The notes: generated by a model from the sequence alone, not told the origin. A DNA stretch of 64,000 nucleotides from Trichaptum fuscoviolaceum (GCA_910574455.1 CAJSYZ010000005.1:1860001-1924000), one strand, 5' to 3'; counted from the first letter of the stretch, positions 22,327 to 35,897 are shown. A program made the numbers and translations.

Positions 22327-23600
22327 TCATGGTGTATACACGCGAAGCCCGTTGACCTCCCAGTACGCGTCCTTGAATGCTTCGGGATTATTATTCACAA
22401 CTGAAAATAGCTCTAGGTCAGACGGATGAATCAGAACATCAAGCCGTCCTTAAAGCGATGCTCACAATCGGTACAGCTTCCACTACATCCTGTGGCAGAC
22501 CCAAAGGCACCGCCCGCCCAATCTCCCTGTTGAATAGTTCAGTTGGTTCACAGGGAATCAATCCTTCGCACTCACACAAAAAGTAAGGTCGAAGACGATG
22601 GAATGGGCATCAAAATGCTGTCCCCAATTGCATGTATCCGTAGGAAACCTCGCATCGGGCGTACCCCATGAACTATCAGGTTCGATGCACGATTCACCGT
22701 TCTTCACCGCCGCAGGGACACTCGGATCGTTTCTCGACCAAAAGTACACATATGCGCCATCCGTGCTGGACCTCTTGAGTACGTACCACCCACCGGCGGC
22801 GCTGTTGAACCCAGGTCCGAATGAATTGGGCTTCGTGAAGCTGTTTCCGCAGCCCTGGTTACCATTAGTCGCTGCATTACAGTCCAAAGAAGTCGGTGTT
22901 CTACATCTCAAATCAGTCGTAAGCGTGCAGAGGATGTGATGTTTCAAGAACTTGCTTACGCGGTCTGGTTGCGGGTTTGGGGCATTGTACAACCTGCGTT
23001 TGTATGCAGTGACGCCAAGTTACTTGTTCCCGTATTCACACCTGCTAATTTATCAACAAAACATTATGTCCCAGCTATCTGCCGGAGAAAACAACCTTCG
23101 ATTATATCAATCTCCCCGCCGATTGGCCATTGCCCAGAAGTAACAGTCCAGAACGCTGGCCAGGTCGCGCAGCCTGTCGGCATATGCGAAACATCCAGGA
23201 CAATCACAGCATCTGTATAAATACTGTGGGATGTTATGCGGATGGAATCGCGTCCTCGAGCACTTGACGCGACAGTCGAAGTTGAATCTGCGCGCATGAT
23301 AAATTGAGTACCTTGTGCTGATGGCAATGGCACAGGGCAACGAGACCCGGAGAGGTCAGAAGAAACATCCCATGCAGAGAAAGTTCGTTCCGACTTACCG
23401 ACGGTCAAGTTCTTCTGCAGAGCTGTTGGTTGATCGACATAATTTACACGACCATGAGTGGGGTCATCAAATGTTTCCCATTTGAATCCGGTTAAGAAGT
23501 CCTTCCCGACGAATTGGTCCTTCAATTGGAAAGTCTGAGAGAAAACGGGAGCATATAGGAGACTAAAGACAGCAGAAATACTCGTAACTGATAGATGCAT
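22327..23600 (-). CDS. GH16 endo-1,3(4)-beta-glucanase, secreted
   Basis: Cleaves mixed or beta-1,3-linked glucans in the fungal or plant wall. The signal peptide MHLSVTSISAVFSLLYAPVFS is followed by the mature start QTFQLKDQFVG. The GH16 catalytic segment WPAFWTVTSGQWPIGGEIDI, ending IIEG, contains the two catalytic glutamates in ExDxxE. Later landmarks are CNAATNGNQGCG, the GGWYVLKRSS strand, and the C-terminal GDWAGGAFGSATGC, ending EVNGLRVYTP. The last exon joins through a GTGAGC..TTCAG intron. An ATG at 23657 lies in the same frame, but the start at 23600 fits a standard signal peptide. No carbohydrate-binding module is visible. Confidence 0.88.
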
Positions 23601-24306
23601 TGTTCCCAGTAGTGAACAGACAATGGAGAGAATGACTTTACCAAGAACGACCCGCATTTAAGCACTCCAGATACCTGTGCGCGGTTTCTCTTCAAGTGCA
23701 AAGACCGCTCACTTTCGACCTCGACGTGGAAGCAGACTCGGTGACATTCCTATTCGCAGAGTGAAGTATTGAATTCCAGCGAGAGATTATCCCCAAAGAG
23801 CAAATATCAGAGCAAAGGTAAACAGTCAAAGTGATAGAGATTATGTCGCTAGAGTAAAGTAGCCCAGATATAGACTTGACGTGTAGTTGCACCGTTTGCA
23901 ACATTCGCAAAAGAGCAAAGTGACCAGTTTGGAAGAAGGATATTGTTATTCCTGCTCGAGTATGGAGTACCGTACTCTAAGAAGCGGAAGGACGGTTGAA
24001 TAGTTGGTGAAAAATAGGCATCGTATGAATTATGGAAAAGACGTACGAAGATGTCCATAGCTAACCAAGTTTATTTATAAATATTTGTCTGGTCTACTTG
24101 AAAGCCTGTGTTTTAGTTCGAGGAATGAGACCTACAAGTATGACAATCTCGGTCCGATCGAAGTTTTTCGCAGCCATCCGACCGAACGAACTGAGAGGCG
24201 GAAGTTTGAGTGATTCACGTAAGATAGCTAATTAAAAAAAGAGCAAGACAAGCCACACAGATGATACACATGCAAGTCGGGACTGATAATACAATCGAAA
24301 TCCTCA
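23601..24306. other. Intergenic, no gene seen
   Basis: This is the promoter side of the glucanase gene and the 3' side of RAD23. Only short frames. Confidence 0.5.
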
Positions 24307-25849
24307 CTAGTCCTCAAAGCCATTCTCGAATAGATAGTTCGCAGCCATCTCTTCGTTTTTGTCACAAGCAAAGTAGGCTTCCAAGACAATTTGTCGAGGG
24401 AAACCTAGAGCTTCCAGCTGTCATAAAACGTCGAGACCACATCAGAATAAATGCAACATAACCAAAATGTATACGCACTCGCTCGATCGCAGCACGCTCT
24501 TCGGGGGTAACCTGCACTACATGTGAGCCAGGTGGTGCACCACCCTCGCCTTCACCATCGTCAAAGCCACCCTCACCACCTAGAGTACCTAGAAGTTGCA
24601 GTAATGCCTCCGGATTCTGGCCGAGGTATTCCGCAAGACCTGGATTTGCTTGAGCAATCTGTTGGATCATTGGCTGCAAAAGTGCAGGGTTCTGCATCAC
24701 TAGATTTCGTAGCTCTCCAAGTGAAGGGTCGTTGCGCAAACCCTCCAGAGCAGCAGCGTGAGGTAAACCACCCGCCGCCGGAGGAACGCCCGCACCCCCT
24801 CCTTGATGTTGCTGTTGCTGCGCCAGCTACACAAAGGCTAAGTATACTAGCTATACTTCACTCTGTTATTACATACCTGGAAAAGATTCTGTGTGCCAGC
24901 CGCTGCGGGTTGGGCTGCGGGTGTAGCGGCAGGTTGAGCAGGCGCAGCAGCACCTGGCTGAGCAGCAGCCTGAGCCGCTTGCGAAAGTCGCTGAAGCTGA
25001 GGTGGTATGTTGGCAGGAGGAGCGCGGGGTGCTGCCGGCGTTGCTGCAGGTGCAGGTGCCGGTGCCGGTGCGGCGTCTGCTACACTCTCCAAATGTTCCG
25101 GAATGCCCTATATCAGAGTTCAGCATCACAAGGAAACTACAATAACAGTTTGATAACGCACACTCATGAGGTACTCCACAGCTCGATCTGGGTTGTTATA
25201 GCTGGCTCTCAGCGCCCGCATAATCTGCTCACGCTCGAAACCCATCTCCATCATATTTTGAATTGTCTTCTGGAGTTCCTGCCCGGATAAGAAGGAGCTC
25301 GTTTCACCAAACGGACGCTCTGCTCCAGTAGCAGCGGATTCTGGTTGCGGTTCAGAAGGAGCGGCGACGGGAGCTGATGGCTCTACTGCAGCTACAGGTG
25401 CTGCGGGTACCGGAGCCGGGGTTGGCTCAGGCGCTTTTGCAGCTACTGTCGGTGCTGCTTTGGGCTGGTGTATACTGATCGAGTCATTCCTTCGACATTA
25501 TTTAGGGTATTACGAACCTTTGAGACCATCAAAACGATGAAATCCTTCTCTTTGATGTCGTAGGTTCCGATAGTTTTCGTGTCATCCAAAATCTTGCCTT
25601 CAGAGGAAGTTAGGGACAATGTGGCGCACGGGAGAGCAGGATAGCTTACCTGAATGTATAAGCTTTTGAAGCTCGGATGGATGACCATGCTCATTCGTTA
25701 TCTTATTCTTCAAATCCGCAACGGTCTCCGTAGGCTCGACATCGATCTACATAGGGCAACATACTGGTCAGATGATATATATGCGTGCTGATCTATGACA
25801 TACGCACCTGAAAGACCTTCTGTTGCAACGTCTTTATTGTTAACTTCAT
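24307..25849 (-). CDS. RAD23: RAD23 UV-excision repair / proteasome shuttle protein
   Basis: Carries ubiquitylated proteins to the proteasome and stabilises the XPC/Rad4 damage-recognition factor in the nucleus. Domains in order: an N-terminal ubiquitin-like domain ([14 protein letters not shown] at the start, [28 protein letters not shown]), a Pro/Ala-rich linker, a first UBA ([20 protein letters not shown]), an Ala/Pro/Gln-rich linker, the XPC-binding STI1-like region ([20 protein letters not shown]), and a second UBA ending [20 protein letters not shown] and FENGFED. The start at 25849 is fixed by the UBL domain's first strand. It is divergent from the LRR gene, with only about 220 bp between starts. 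Confidence 0.95.
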
Positions 25850-26070
25850 CTCGTGACAATCGTGACTTGAAGGAAAGAACAGAAAAGAAAGCAAGTAAGG
25901 AACAGTGGTGGGCGGAGGAGTAAGGGCAATGCCAGTGCGGTGGTGACTTACGCGTTGCGATCCCACTTTGGTGGATTAGTCAGCGCACGTTACTATTGCT
26001 CCAGCTTGAAGAGTGTGACCAGAGGCGGCGTGAACGCACACACACATCCTGCTCCTTCGTCGTGCTCGAC
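25850..26070. promoter_or_regulatory. Compact divergent promoter RAD23 / LRR gene
   Basis: Only 221 bp separate the start codons of the two divergent genes, so core promoter elements must be shared or back to back. No clear TATA box is seen. Confidence 0.5.
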
Positions 26071-28230
26071 ATGCAGCACGAAGCTGGCGACGACTACATT
26101 CGCCGCATCGCAACATTCATCAGAGACAATGAGCGCGGACTTGCGGAAGCGGGCGTCGGTCGTCGTCGCAGAGCGCACACAACCCCAAACTATTCGTTGT
26201 TTAATCCTTTGGGCTGGGTAGGCCTCTCAGACACGTCTGCGTCACCAACACCAGTGGTACTCTCGCTCGACACCCATCATCTGTTCTACATCTTAATGAG
26301 ACTGGAGGCGCTCGGAATCGACATTGGAACACTCGACGTAAAGATCGACAACCCAACACGTCCTCTAAGCTACGTTCATATCGAGCTCAATGACAAGTCA
26401 GACACCTTGTCCATAGCGGAATCATTTCGTTCCTCGCTGTCTGTGGTCTCGCGCTTATCGCTTGGCGGTGGCTGGTGGGGAAGAACAGAGACGAAATCGG
26501 TCGACACTGAGCTCAAGTTCATCTTTAGCGTATTCACAAGGTTGCCTGCTATATCGTTGCATGGCCCTGGCCCAAAGATGGTAGCCGAACTGGCCCAGGA
26601 CCCTCCGGGAAATAATGCTATTCCAATGGATTCTTTCAAGAATCTCAGCGTACTAGAATGCTCGGACGTTGACCCTCGGGCTCTTTTGGGTTGGGACAGA
26701 CTCTCAGTTTCGCTCAGGAGTCTCACCATAAAGAGAAGCGGCTTAGATGACCCGACGAGTATCTTTGTGGATGCGGTGCTGGACGATCAATTGCGACGGG
26801 AGGGGGATTTCTCAAGATCGCGAGCTAGGAAACTCGCCCATCGGAGCTCCATAGGATTTCACAGCTCAAACTTGCCGGAGACTGTGAAAGAAGAGGCAGA
26901 AGAGGAATCGGAACAGGAGTCGTCGATTGAAGCCCTTACGGTCGGGAAACTCTCGCCGTTGTACTGGGCAAGGTTAAAACATTTGTCATTAGCAGACAAT
27001 GCTCTCACAGCCTTGCCAGTTTCCATGTTCAATGCCCTAACCTCTCTATCTCACCTCGACCTATCCTCCAACCTCTTTGTCTCAGTGCCTTCTTTGAGCA
27101 TGCTCTTCAACCTCGTGTCTCTCAATCTATCCGACAACATGATTGACTCGGTCCTCGGCATTTACAAGAAACTTGGCCAGGTGCTCACTCTTAATCTGTC
27201 ACGTAATCGATTAGATTCATTATGTGGACTGGAGCGCTTGATGGCATTGGAACGGGTGGATCTTCGGAACAATTCTGTGGAAGAAAGTGCAGAGGTTGGA
27301 AGACTTGCGGTCTTACCGAACATCTCGGAGGTCTGGGTTGAAGGAAATCCTTTCACAGAGGTAGAGGAGAACTACCGTGTGCGGTGTTTCGATCACTTCT
27401 GGAAGGAAGGGAAACACATTTTACTCGATGGCGCTCCGGCAGGCTTCTACGAGCGACGAAACCTTACGACTTTGCCTCCCGAGCAGATGTATTCGTCACG
27501 ATCACCTTCGGTCGCGTCACCCCCCTTCGCCCCTGTCAGCAGTGCACAACCGTCTGCGACGCTCATTGGCAGACAAAGTCCTATGCTCTCACCAGCACAA
27601 TCTGCATCTTCGTCGGCTGCACCATCACCCAGTCTAGCAGCTGTCGTTGCAAAGCCCAAGAAACGGCGGAATAAGCGCATAGTCGCTTTAGATGGCGGAG
27701 ATAGCGACTACAGGAGTAGTGAAGACAACGGCCATGTTGGATTGCATTCGAGGGCACCAACCGAACTCCGGCAGGCACGCTCGAAGTCGCCCCTTGAACG
27801 ATCAGGCGTGAAGAGTGAAACGGTAGCTCAGGCGTCCGATTCACTGACGACTGTCGTTGAACCCCTACCTACACCTCCAATCGATGAACCCGTTCGTCGT
27901 TCGAGGCACAATAGGTACCACACCGAATACGCACCTCCTTCGCCGTCTGCTGAGATTTCAGCCTCTTCGCTTGGAACGTCGCGTAATCTCGGGCGCAAAT
28001 CAGGGACAGTATCGTCTTCAAGCAAACGACGCCACCGCGTCTCAGCCTCGCTGTATGAGCCACCATCTGGCGCTGGTGATAATGATGACGAAGAGAGCCC
28101 GATTGCGAAGCAGATGAACGATGCGGACGCGTTTCGTGCGAGGATAGAGGCTTTGCGTGCAGAAATGGGTGATAATTGGTTGCAGGTACTGAGCCAGAGC
28201 CAATTCCGGACTGATCAGCCAAAGAGATAG
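26071..28230 (+). CDS. Leucine-rich repeat protein, conserved fungal type
   Basis: One long exon encodes about 719 residues. The N-terminal part (GDDYIRRIATFIRDNERGLA) is followed by a conserved fungal segment with PVVLSLDTHHLFYILMRLEA and SLSVVSRLSLGGGWWG. A run of four to five leucine-rich repeats follows, for example LKHLSLADNALTALPVSMF, LSHLDLSSNLFVSVPSL and VLTLNLSRNRLDSLCGLE, closed by WVEGNPFTEV, a typical cap. The last third is Ser/Pro-rich and basic (KPKKRRNKR), suggesting a disordered, possibly nuclear-targeted tail. Role unknown; LRRs indicate protein binding. The start at 26071 is preferred over 25996 because residues before it lack family character. Confidence 0.8.
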   Translation: MQHEAGDDYIRRIATFIRDNERGLAEAGVGRRRRAHTTPNYSLFNPLGWVGLSDTSASPTPVVLSLDTHHLFYILMRLEALGIDIGTLDVKIDNPTRPLSYVHIELNDKSDTLSIAESFRSSLSVVSRLSLGGGWWGRTETKSVDTELKFIFSVFTRLPAISLHGPGPKMVAELAQDPPGNNAIPMDSFKNLSVLECSDVDPRALLGWDRLSVSLRSLTIKRSGLDDPTSIFVDAVLDDQLRREGDFSRSRARKLAHRSSIGFHSSNLPETVKEEAEEESEQESSIEALTVGKLSPLYWARLKHLSLADNALTALPVSMFNALTSLSHLDLSSNLFVSVPSLSMLFNLVSLNLSDNMIDSVLGIYKKLGQVLTLNLSRNRLDSLCGLERLMALERVDLRNNSVEESAEVGRLAVLPNISEVWVEGNPFTEVEENYRVRCFDHFWKEGKHILLDGAPAGFYERRNLTTLPPEQMYSSRSPSVASPPFAPVSSAQPSATLIGRQSPMLSPAQSASSSAAPSPSLAAVVAKPKKRRNKRIVALDGGDSDYRSSEDNGHVGLHSRAPTELRQARSKSPLERSGVKSETVAQASDSLTTVVEPLPTPPIDEPVRRSRHNRYHTEYAPPSPSAEISASSLGTSRNLGRKSGTVSSSSKRRHRVSASLYEPPSGAGDNDDEESPIAKQMNDADAFRARIEALRAEMGDNWLQVLSQSQFRTDQPKR

Positions 28231-29596
<1,366 letters not shown>

Positions 29597-29925
29597 GATA
29601 GATTCGTTCGGAAGAAAGTAAGGAGCGGCGAGGGTCGAGAGTTTGCGCTGACTGGCAGGCAGGAGCACAAAGGAAGAAGGGAAGAGAGCTGGAGAGGATG
29701 AAGGTGGAACGTTCGGGCGGCGAAAGTAGACAGAAGCGCCTGAGTTCACGCCAATGGTCACGTTGAGTCTGAGTCACAAAACGTCACGCCACCTGATGTC
29801 ACGTGGGGAATTCGGAGCGGTATTTCGTTCCGAGTCGCAACATCCACGCCATCTCTGAGCTACTGTCGGTTGTTTCGGTGAGCACCCAGTGCAGTCTGTA
29901 GCTCTTTCTTTATCCACTTACATCT

Positions 29926-31267
29926 ATGCTCCCTTTTCTGAGGCAGCGGGCCTTGTCCAGGGCATTCACGACAAAGGCAGTTAACGGCTTCACAGGTGCT
30001 GTCGGAAACACACCTCTGGCAAGTCTGAGTGCAAGCATTATACGGCTATGCTAGTTCTCACTTTCCGCGGTGTCTAGATTTATCTTCAAAAGCTTTCGGA
30101 AAAGACGGGATGTCGAATCCTTGGAAAGGCTGAATTCCAAAATCCAGGCGGTAGCGTAAAGGATAGAGCTGCTCTTGGGGTTGTCCGGGATGCTGAGGAG
30201 CAAGGTCGGTACGTGCTCAAATATTGCCAACGCTACCTCTGGCATGCTTATACTTTCTAAAGCATTTTGCCTGGAGGCACTGTAGTTGAGGGAACGGCCG
30301 GAAACACTGGCATTGGTCTCGCACATGTCTGCAGATCAAAAGGCTATAAATGTGTAATCTTCATGCCAAATACTCAGGTAAGCATTTCATCAACTTTATA
30401 GCACTGAATAGCTGTTCACCTACTCTTTGAAGAGTCAAGAAAAGATCGATCTCCTCCGCATGCTGGGTGCTGAAGTATACCCTGTACCCGCAGTGGCATA
30501 TGAGAATCCGGCGAACTACAACCATCAAGCACGAGACTTCGCCAAGAAGCTCGGTAACGCTATCTGGACAGACCAATTCGACAACACGGCGAACGCGAAG
30601 GCGCATTATCTGAGCACGGGCCCCGAAATATGGGAACAAACAGAGGGGAAAGTCGATGGATTCATCTGTGCTACAGGAACAGGCGGCACACTTGCTGGTA
30701 CTGGAAAATATCTGAAGGAGGCAAGTAATGGCAAGACCCAGGTCTGGCTGGCGGACCCTCCTGGCAGTGTCTTGTACAGTTATATCAACAGTGGAGGAAA
30801 ACTGACAGAGAGATCTGGCGGCTCAATCACAGAAGGTTTTCATTTTTTGTTGCAGTTGTGGTGGATGCTGATTTCCGATTTAAAAAGGCATCGGCCAAGG
30901 ACGTATAACAAACAACCTGGGTACATTCGTCAAAGACATTGATGGTGCACTGAATATACCAGATGAAAAGTCGATCTCGATGGTATATGAAATGCTTGAC
31001 ACAGAAGGCATTTATATTGGTGCCAGCTCTGCGTTAAATGTTGTTGCAGCTTATGAACTTGCTCAGAAGCTTGGTCCTGGTACGCTTATCCTTACTTCTT
31101 ATATCAATTGTCTAAGATCCTCCACTACAGGGCATACAATTGTTACTATTCTTTGCGATGGTGCTTACCGGTATCAGAGTAGGCTGTTTTCTAAGAACTG
31201 GCTGAAGACCAAGGGCCTCGAGAATGCGATCCCAAAACACTTAAAGAAGTATGCCGTTTTAGACTAG
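29926..31267 (+). CDS. Cysteine synthase (PLP-dependent), probably mitochondrial
   Basis: Forms cysteine from O-acetylserine (or a related serine ester) and sulfide. The N-terminal [18 protein letters not shown] looks like a mitochondrial presequence. PLP lysine sits in [12 protein letters not shown], followed by [13 protein letters not shown] (substrate loop), [11 protein letters not shown] (phosphate loop) and a C-terminal [14 protein letters not shown]. The first intron is GC-AG: exon 1 ends at 30018, the donor is GCAAGT and the acceptor TCTAG ends at 30077, giving NTPL joined to [11 protein letters not shown]. Five further introns are canonical. The [19 protein letters not shown] stretch resembles the fungal second-isoform cysteine synthases (yeast Mcy1 type) rather than bacterial CysK. 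Confidence 0.9.
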
Positions 31268-31464
31268 CATTTGTAACAAGCACACGCGCAATTCATATTT
31301 CGGTCTCATATCATCAAGGTGCATGATGGTCTGGTTTATTAAAGTCTATTATCGGGATGCATATGGAACAAAATTAGAATGACTCATTCTGACTCATATA
31401 GATATCTGAAGCTCAATATAAGAGCGCATCAACAGTCTACTTTGTCAAACCATCAGACCTTCTC

Positions 31465-32287
31465 ATGTCTTCAGACACTGCATCCCCAATTGTCCGCCAG
31501 CTGCATCCTCTTCAGATAAACCCCGTCACTAAAGAGGTTTTTCTTCGTCTTCCAGCGCCTCATGAAAATATCATCATCACACCACCGCGTCTGGACGATG
31601 CGCCATTGGTTGTTGGGTACTTGAACGATCCTCGAGTTTATAAAAAGCTTGAATCCACGCCCTATCCGTACCTTCCGGAACATGCAGAAATGTGGCAGAG
31701 CTCGGTGAAGAAAGAGAGTGATTCACTGCTCAAAGATCTATACGACGCCGCAGACAACAATCGAGCACCTATTGTTAGCAGGGGGTGTCCCGTACGCTCA
31801 CTCAGAGAAATTAAGGAAGACGGGAGCGATCTCTTTATAGGAGACATCGGCATCGACAGAGCTGGGCGATTTACCTACCTTCGTGATGCAGAGAGCGAAG
31901 CACAAAAGAAAGAACACAACAAATCACTACCAACTGGCGATCCAGAGATAATTTGGGACATCGGAGGTGAGTTATAAAGTATAATCCTAAGAAGTGATTG
32001 GAAGTTCAAGGGCTTGTATGTATACAGACTATTTAGCCCCTAGCCATCACGGGAAGGGGATTATGTCCGCGGCATTGGGCACGCTCATACGAGAATGGGC
32101 TATTCCGAGAATGCACGTAAAGACAATATATGGCCTGGCGTTTAAAGACAACATTGCGAGTGTACGGGTATTCGAGAAGAACGGGTTCAAGATGTTTGAC
32201 ACTGTTGAGGATTGCGTGGAAATCTCGCCGAGCAAGGGCGGCGGGAAAGTCGGGTTGCATTTTCTTGCATGGAAATTAGAGCATTAG
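31465..32287 (+). CDS. GNAT-family N-acetyltransferase
   Basis: Two exons (31465-31966 and 32028-32287) give a protein of about 253 residues of the RimJ/RimL-like GNAT type. The N-terminal half contains ITPPRLDDAPLVVGYLNDPR. The acetyl-CoA pyrophosphate loop reads HHGKGIMSAALGTLI, and VRVFEKNGF is the usual end of the fold. Substrate unknown; it may be a small amine or a protein N-terminus. An insertion of about 60 residues between strands 2 and 4 is longer than in bacterial members. The stop lies about 40 bp from the stop of the convergent MLKL-like gene. Confidence 0.85.
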
Positions 32288-32329
32288 ATGATTAAAACGT
32301 GTACATGTATTTTTGTTTGTGATAACATA

Positions 32330-35300
32330 CTAATCTGCGATGTCCAAACCACAGTAGAAGGCATTCGGGTGAAGGCCCAAACGATTATTTTGTTCGACCT
32401 CCCAAGAGATACTCCCCGGACCATCTTCGGGCGGTTCGTCACTCATTGCATAATCTTCTTCACTGAGAATAGTAAACTCTGATTCTATGTGAGAGCTAGC
32501 TTCATCTTCAGTTATAGTCGGAAAAAGTTCGACCGGAGAACTCACTGTCTTAAAGTCAGTCGATGATAGCCATCTGTAGAAACGAGCTGGGCATCGCGCA
32601 ATTCTTTTTCTTCGGGTTCAGAGAAGCTAAGGCCGCCTTTGGGCCATTCGCACACGGTTACAGTCTGATAAGACTGACATTGACTTTCAGACAAATCCGA
32701 GCCTGGCAAGTCCGATTTGATTGTATACACATGACAGAGTATGTTACCGGACACTGTACCAACAAAAGAGATGATTTGTGCAGTTGTACCATGTGATAAT
32801 TATGAAATTACACTTACAAATAGCAATTTGTTGAGGCGATAGGCCATGCCTAACGGCAACATTCGGACCCTCTTGTAATAAATAGGAAGCATGCATCCGG
32901 TAGAGTGATCCTGGACACAGAAGACGTGTATGGTTGTAAAGTTGCAAATGGGTAACTCCGCCTATGGGGACTTCAATTTTCCATCTACAAACAAAGAACA
33001 TAAGCCAACCGATCAATTTGCAATCAGAGGCTAAAACAAACCTGCCAAATTCTATACCCGAGGAGGAACCAAGATTTAAGCTTTTCTTAAACCTGCTTCC
33101 GACAATTTGGCTGTTATCAAACATAAGAGTCGGAGGTAAACTTTCATATCGAGTCATGAAAGGTCCGTGTACATTTTCCAGTCCAATAAATCCTAGACCC
33201 AGACCATGTTTCCGCTTGAAGAATCCCACGTCCCCAAGAGTCCCGCTGCTGTTTTCGAACCAACAATTAGCGGTGAGCAAAGAGGAGAGTGGGGAATGCA
33301 AGTCTAAATTACTGGACGGCAAAGCTCGCAGAGAATGCAAAGACGGTTGTAGTTGGGCTGGCATTGTCGATGGAAGTACTTTGGCTTGCGAAGTAGGTAG
33401 TGTATCAAGGAAATGATGAAGACGCGCATTTCCGATGAGCGGCATAAAAGTCCTCAGAATTGTCCGCACATGATGCATTCTCCATTCGAGTCTCTCCGCA
33501 TCAGCAATCTCTACGCTCGAAAATATGCTTTCTTTCGTGAGAGTTTCCAAAAATCCCGCTGCCGAAATATGAACTCGATTAAAGAACAGAGCGCCCTATA
33601 TTTAATCAGTTTCTTCTACGTGGAGAAACCTCCGACTACTCACAGGTGTAACTCGGATCAAGATGATTGTTGAGAGATCAATAATTCGGTCAAAGTTTGA
33701 AGCGCAAAGACCTGTTGCATGTTCACCGTTCGCTGATAAGATGATGTTGTTTTCACCATTCACCGAAAGAGAGAAAGTCTACAAATTATGCTTTAGTATT
33801 TAATAAAGAAACAATCTGTCATTATATGTAGGTGATACATACACAGGCAAGATTGTTCATTTGATTCTCGTTGAGCATTAATTGCTGTTGAACATGAATA
33901 GCTGCAGACTAAGTCGAGTTTCAGCACTTCTCCATGCACGTGCTATTCTGGAACCTACATAAACGGTGCTGTACTGGAATAAATAGACCTTAATAATTCG
34001 ATATAAGAGAAAAAGTAGCTGACACTCACAATATGCAACAGGTCAGTCACGCAGTTGGCTATGCTCCCATTCTTCAGAAGCAATAGCATATGTGATGATA
34101 GACTACGCAGATCGGCTGGACAAGAAAAATTGTTACGACAAAGGGGTGCAAACTGTTTAAGAAAGTGCGCACAGTTTGCGAAAACGAGAAACGGAAGGGC
34201 GCTTTTCTTGTCAGAAATCCCAATGAGTTGCAGTAGATGCGGATGGCTGTGGTTTTTCTTAGTTTCAGTTTCACAGAGAGGATAAGTCCATATATTTCTC
34301 ACTGGAGTTTTCTCCACAATTGCAAGTCCTGGAGCCATGCCTAAGTTCTGCTTGTTAAAATACAACGAGTTTTCAGATCCAGAATCCTCACCCGACAGGC
34401 AGCCTCTTTAGGCCCTTCATATCTCCTGACCAGCCCGGTCCTGTTACCAGCAATTTCTGCGCTAGCAAAATACTGCCATTCCGTTCCCAAGGGGAGATAC
34501 ATGTCATTTATATAGACTATCTCAGACTGGTGGTAAGATCGAAACTGTGTATAGGAGGATGAGCAATAACATAAGCTACAGTGTTTGAGAAAGAGACTGA
34601 CGCCATAATCTCTGGTACACTCCAGGCTAGCACGCACGCTCAAAGCTGATGAACAACTGACTTCGGAATGCGAACATGGTGTGCCTTCCCCAGGGGATGA
34701 AGTAATAGTTAACGAAGGCCTCCACGCTACCATCATTCGCTCATGCGACGCATGAATACTGATGAGAATCCAGGCCTGAATTATAGCTGTTCAACATTTG
34801 TCTGATGGCAAAACTGAGTGGCCGACCTGAAAGGCTGCGAATGCTGCGTCTAAATCTGTGTTCAACTTTCTAAGATTTTCATCGATTCTTGACTTCTTCA
34901 GAAAGCGAGAGAGCCACTTTTCATCCGAGAGTATCTGAACATAGTCGTTTATTGACGCTAGGACGCTGTATGCAGAAGAAGCTAAGTCCTTCTTCGTCGA
35001 TGAGAAACTTTCATTGAATTACCTTTCGAATGATTGAATACATGTCATAAGCTGTTCTGGGATGTAGTGCTTATTACTTTCAACGGCCTGGCGAATAGCC
35101 GATAGTAAGCTGGCAGCGCGGTGTGCGAGACGGACTCGACCATCTTCGATATTGTCCACATTCTGATTGTCCTTTCAGAGAAGGGTAGCAATCAGCAACT
35201 GAAGGGAGACATACCTCGATTGCTTTGAGAATAGACAGGAGAATCTGAGCTGCGCCTTTGATAGGAGGTAGTCCCGCGATATCGCCAACCTGCACAGTGA

Positions 35301-35373
35301 GCTCAAGGATAGCGGAAGTCGCGCTTAAAGCAACTGTACGATCCAAGCGAACTTTCTTCATGGTGATGGGCAT
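32330..35373 (-). CDS. MLKL/HeLo-like N-terminal bundle plus degenerate kinase-like protein
   Basis: Many short exons. The first four join cleanly to a helical region of about 165 residues: TSAILELTVQVGDIAGLPPI, AAQILLSILKAIE, RVRLAHRAASLLSAIRQAVE, ASINDYVQILSDEKWLSRFL and NTDLDAAFAAFQAW. This matches the four-helix N-terminal domain style of MLKL-like/HeLo-like fungal proteins. A region follows that looks like the start of a kinase fold, with EIAGNRTGLVRRYEGPKEAA in place of the Gly loop and beta 3, and then HPHLLQLIGISDKKSALPFL. No HRD or DFG motif is visible, so it is probably a pseudokinase. The C-terminal third has beta-type segments (GDVGFFKRKHGLGLGFIG and VAVRHGLSPQQIAI) and an acidic tail. 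A cell-death or membrane-permeabilising role is inference from the domain plan. The exon boundaries of the middle part are not all certain. Confidence 0.65.
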
Positions 35374-35897
35374 TCTCAAGTTCTACTACTAATGCTACTT
35401 GGTATCTCTTGTGCCAGGTTGCAGAGCGGGAGAGGTTGCTCAGGCTTTGGAGAAAGAAATCACAACACGTGCGGGGATTCGACGATGGATCCTGTGTAGT
35501 TGACTTGTATGTGAAGGCAGTACACGCAAATTTGAATGCTGTGTCCAACTGAATGCACCCAATACTTGGGACTCTTCGAATCTTTCCTCAAAGGCACTCG
35601 TCGAGTTGAGAAGCGACCGGGAAAGTTGCAAAAGTATCATGAGTAGTTGCATAGTAAATGTTGTATGGCAAGTCAGTGGCAGAAAAGAAAGAAAGAAAGA
35701 AGAGAGGTTGTCCACGGCTCCACGCCACGACCTCCGGTTGCTAGATTAGGTCAAAGGTCGAAGTTTGGTTGAGTCGACTGTACTCATTACTGCGACATTC
35801 GGGACCGACAAATCGTTCACTACAGCTTTCTCAGATATATACACATTCAACTGCACGACACTATCACATTCATCGCGCTTGCTACGTATTCTTAAGG

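Noticed and set aside
24523..25290. 255-residue plus-strand frame
   Set aside because: Antisense shadow of the Ala/Pro/Gln-rich RAD23 linkers; composition is explained by the opposite strand.
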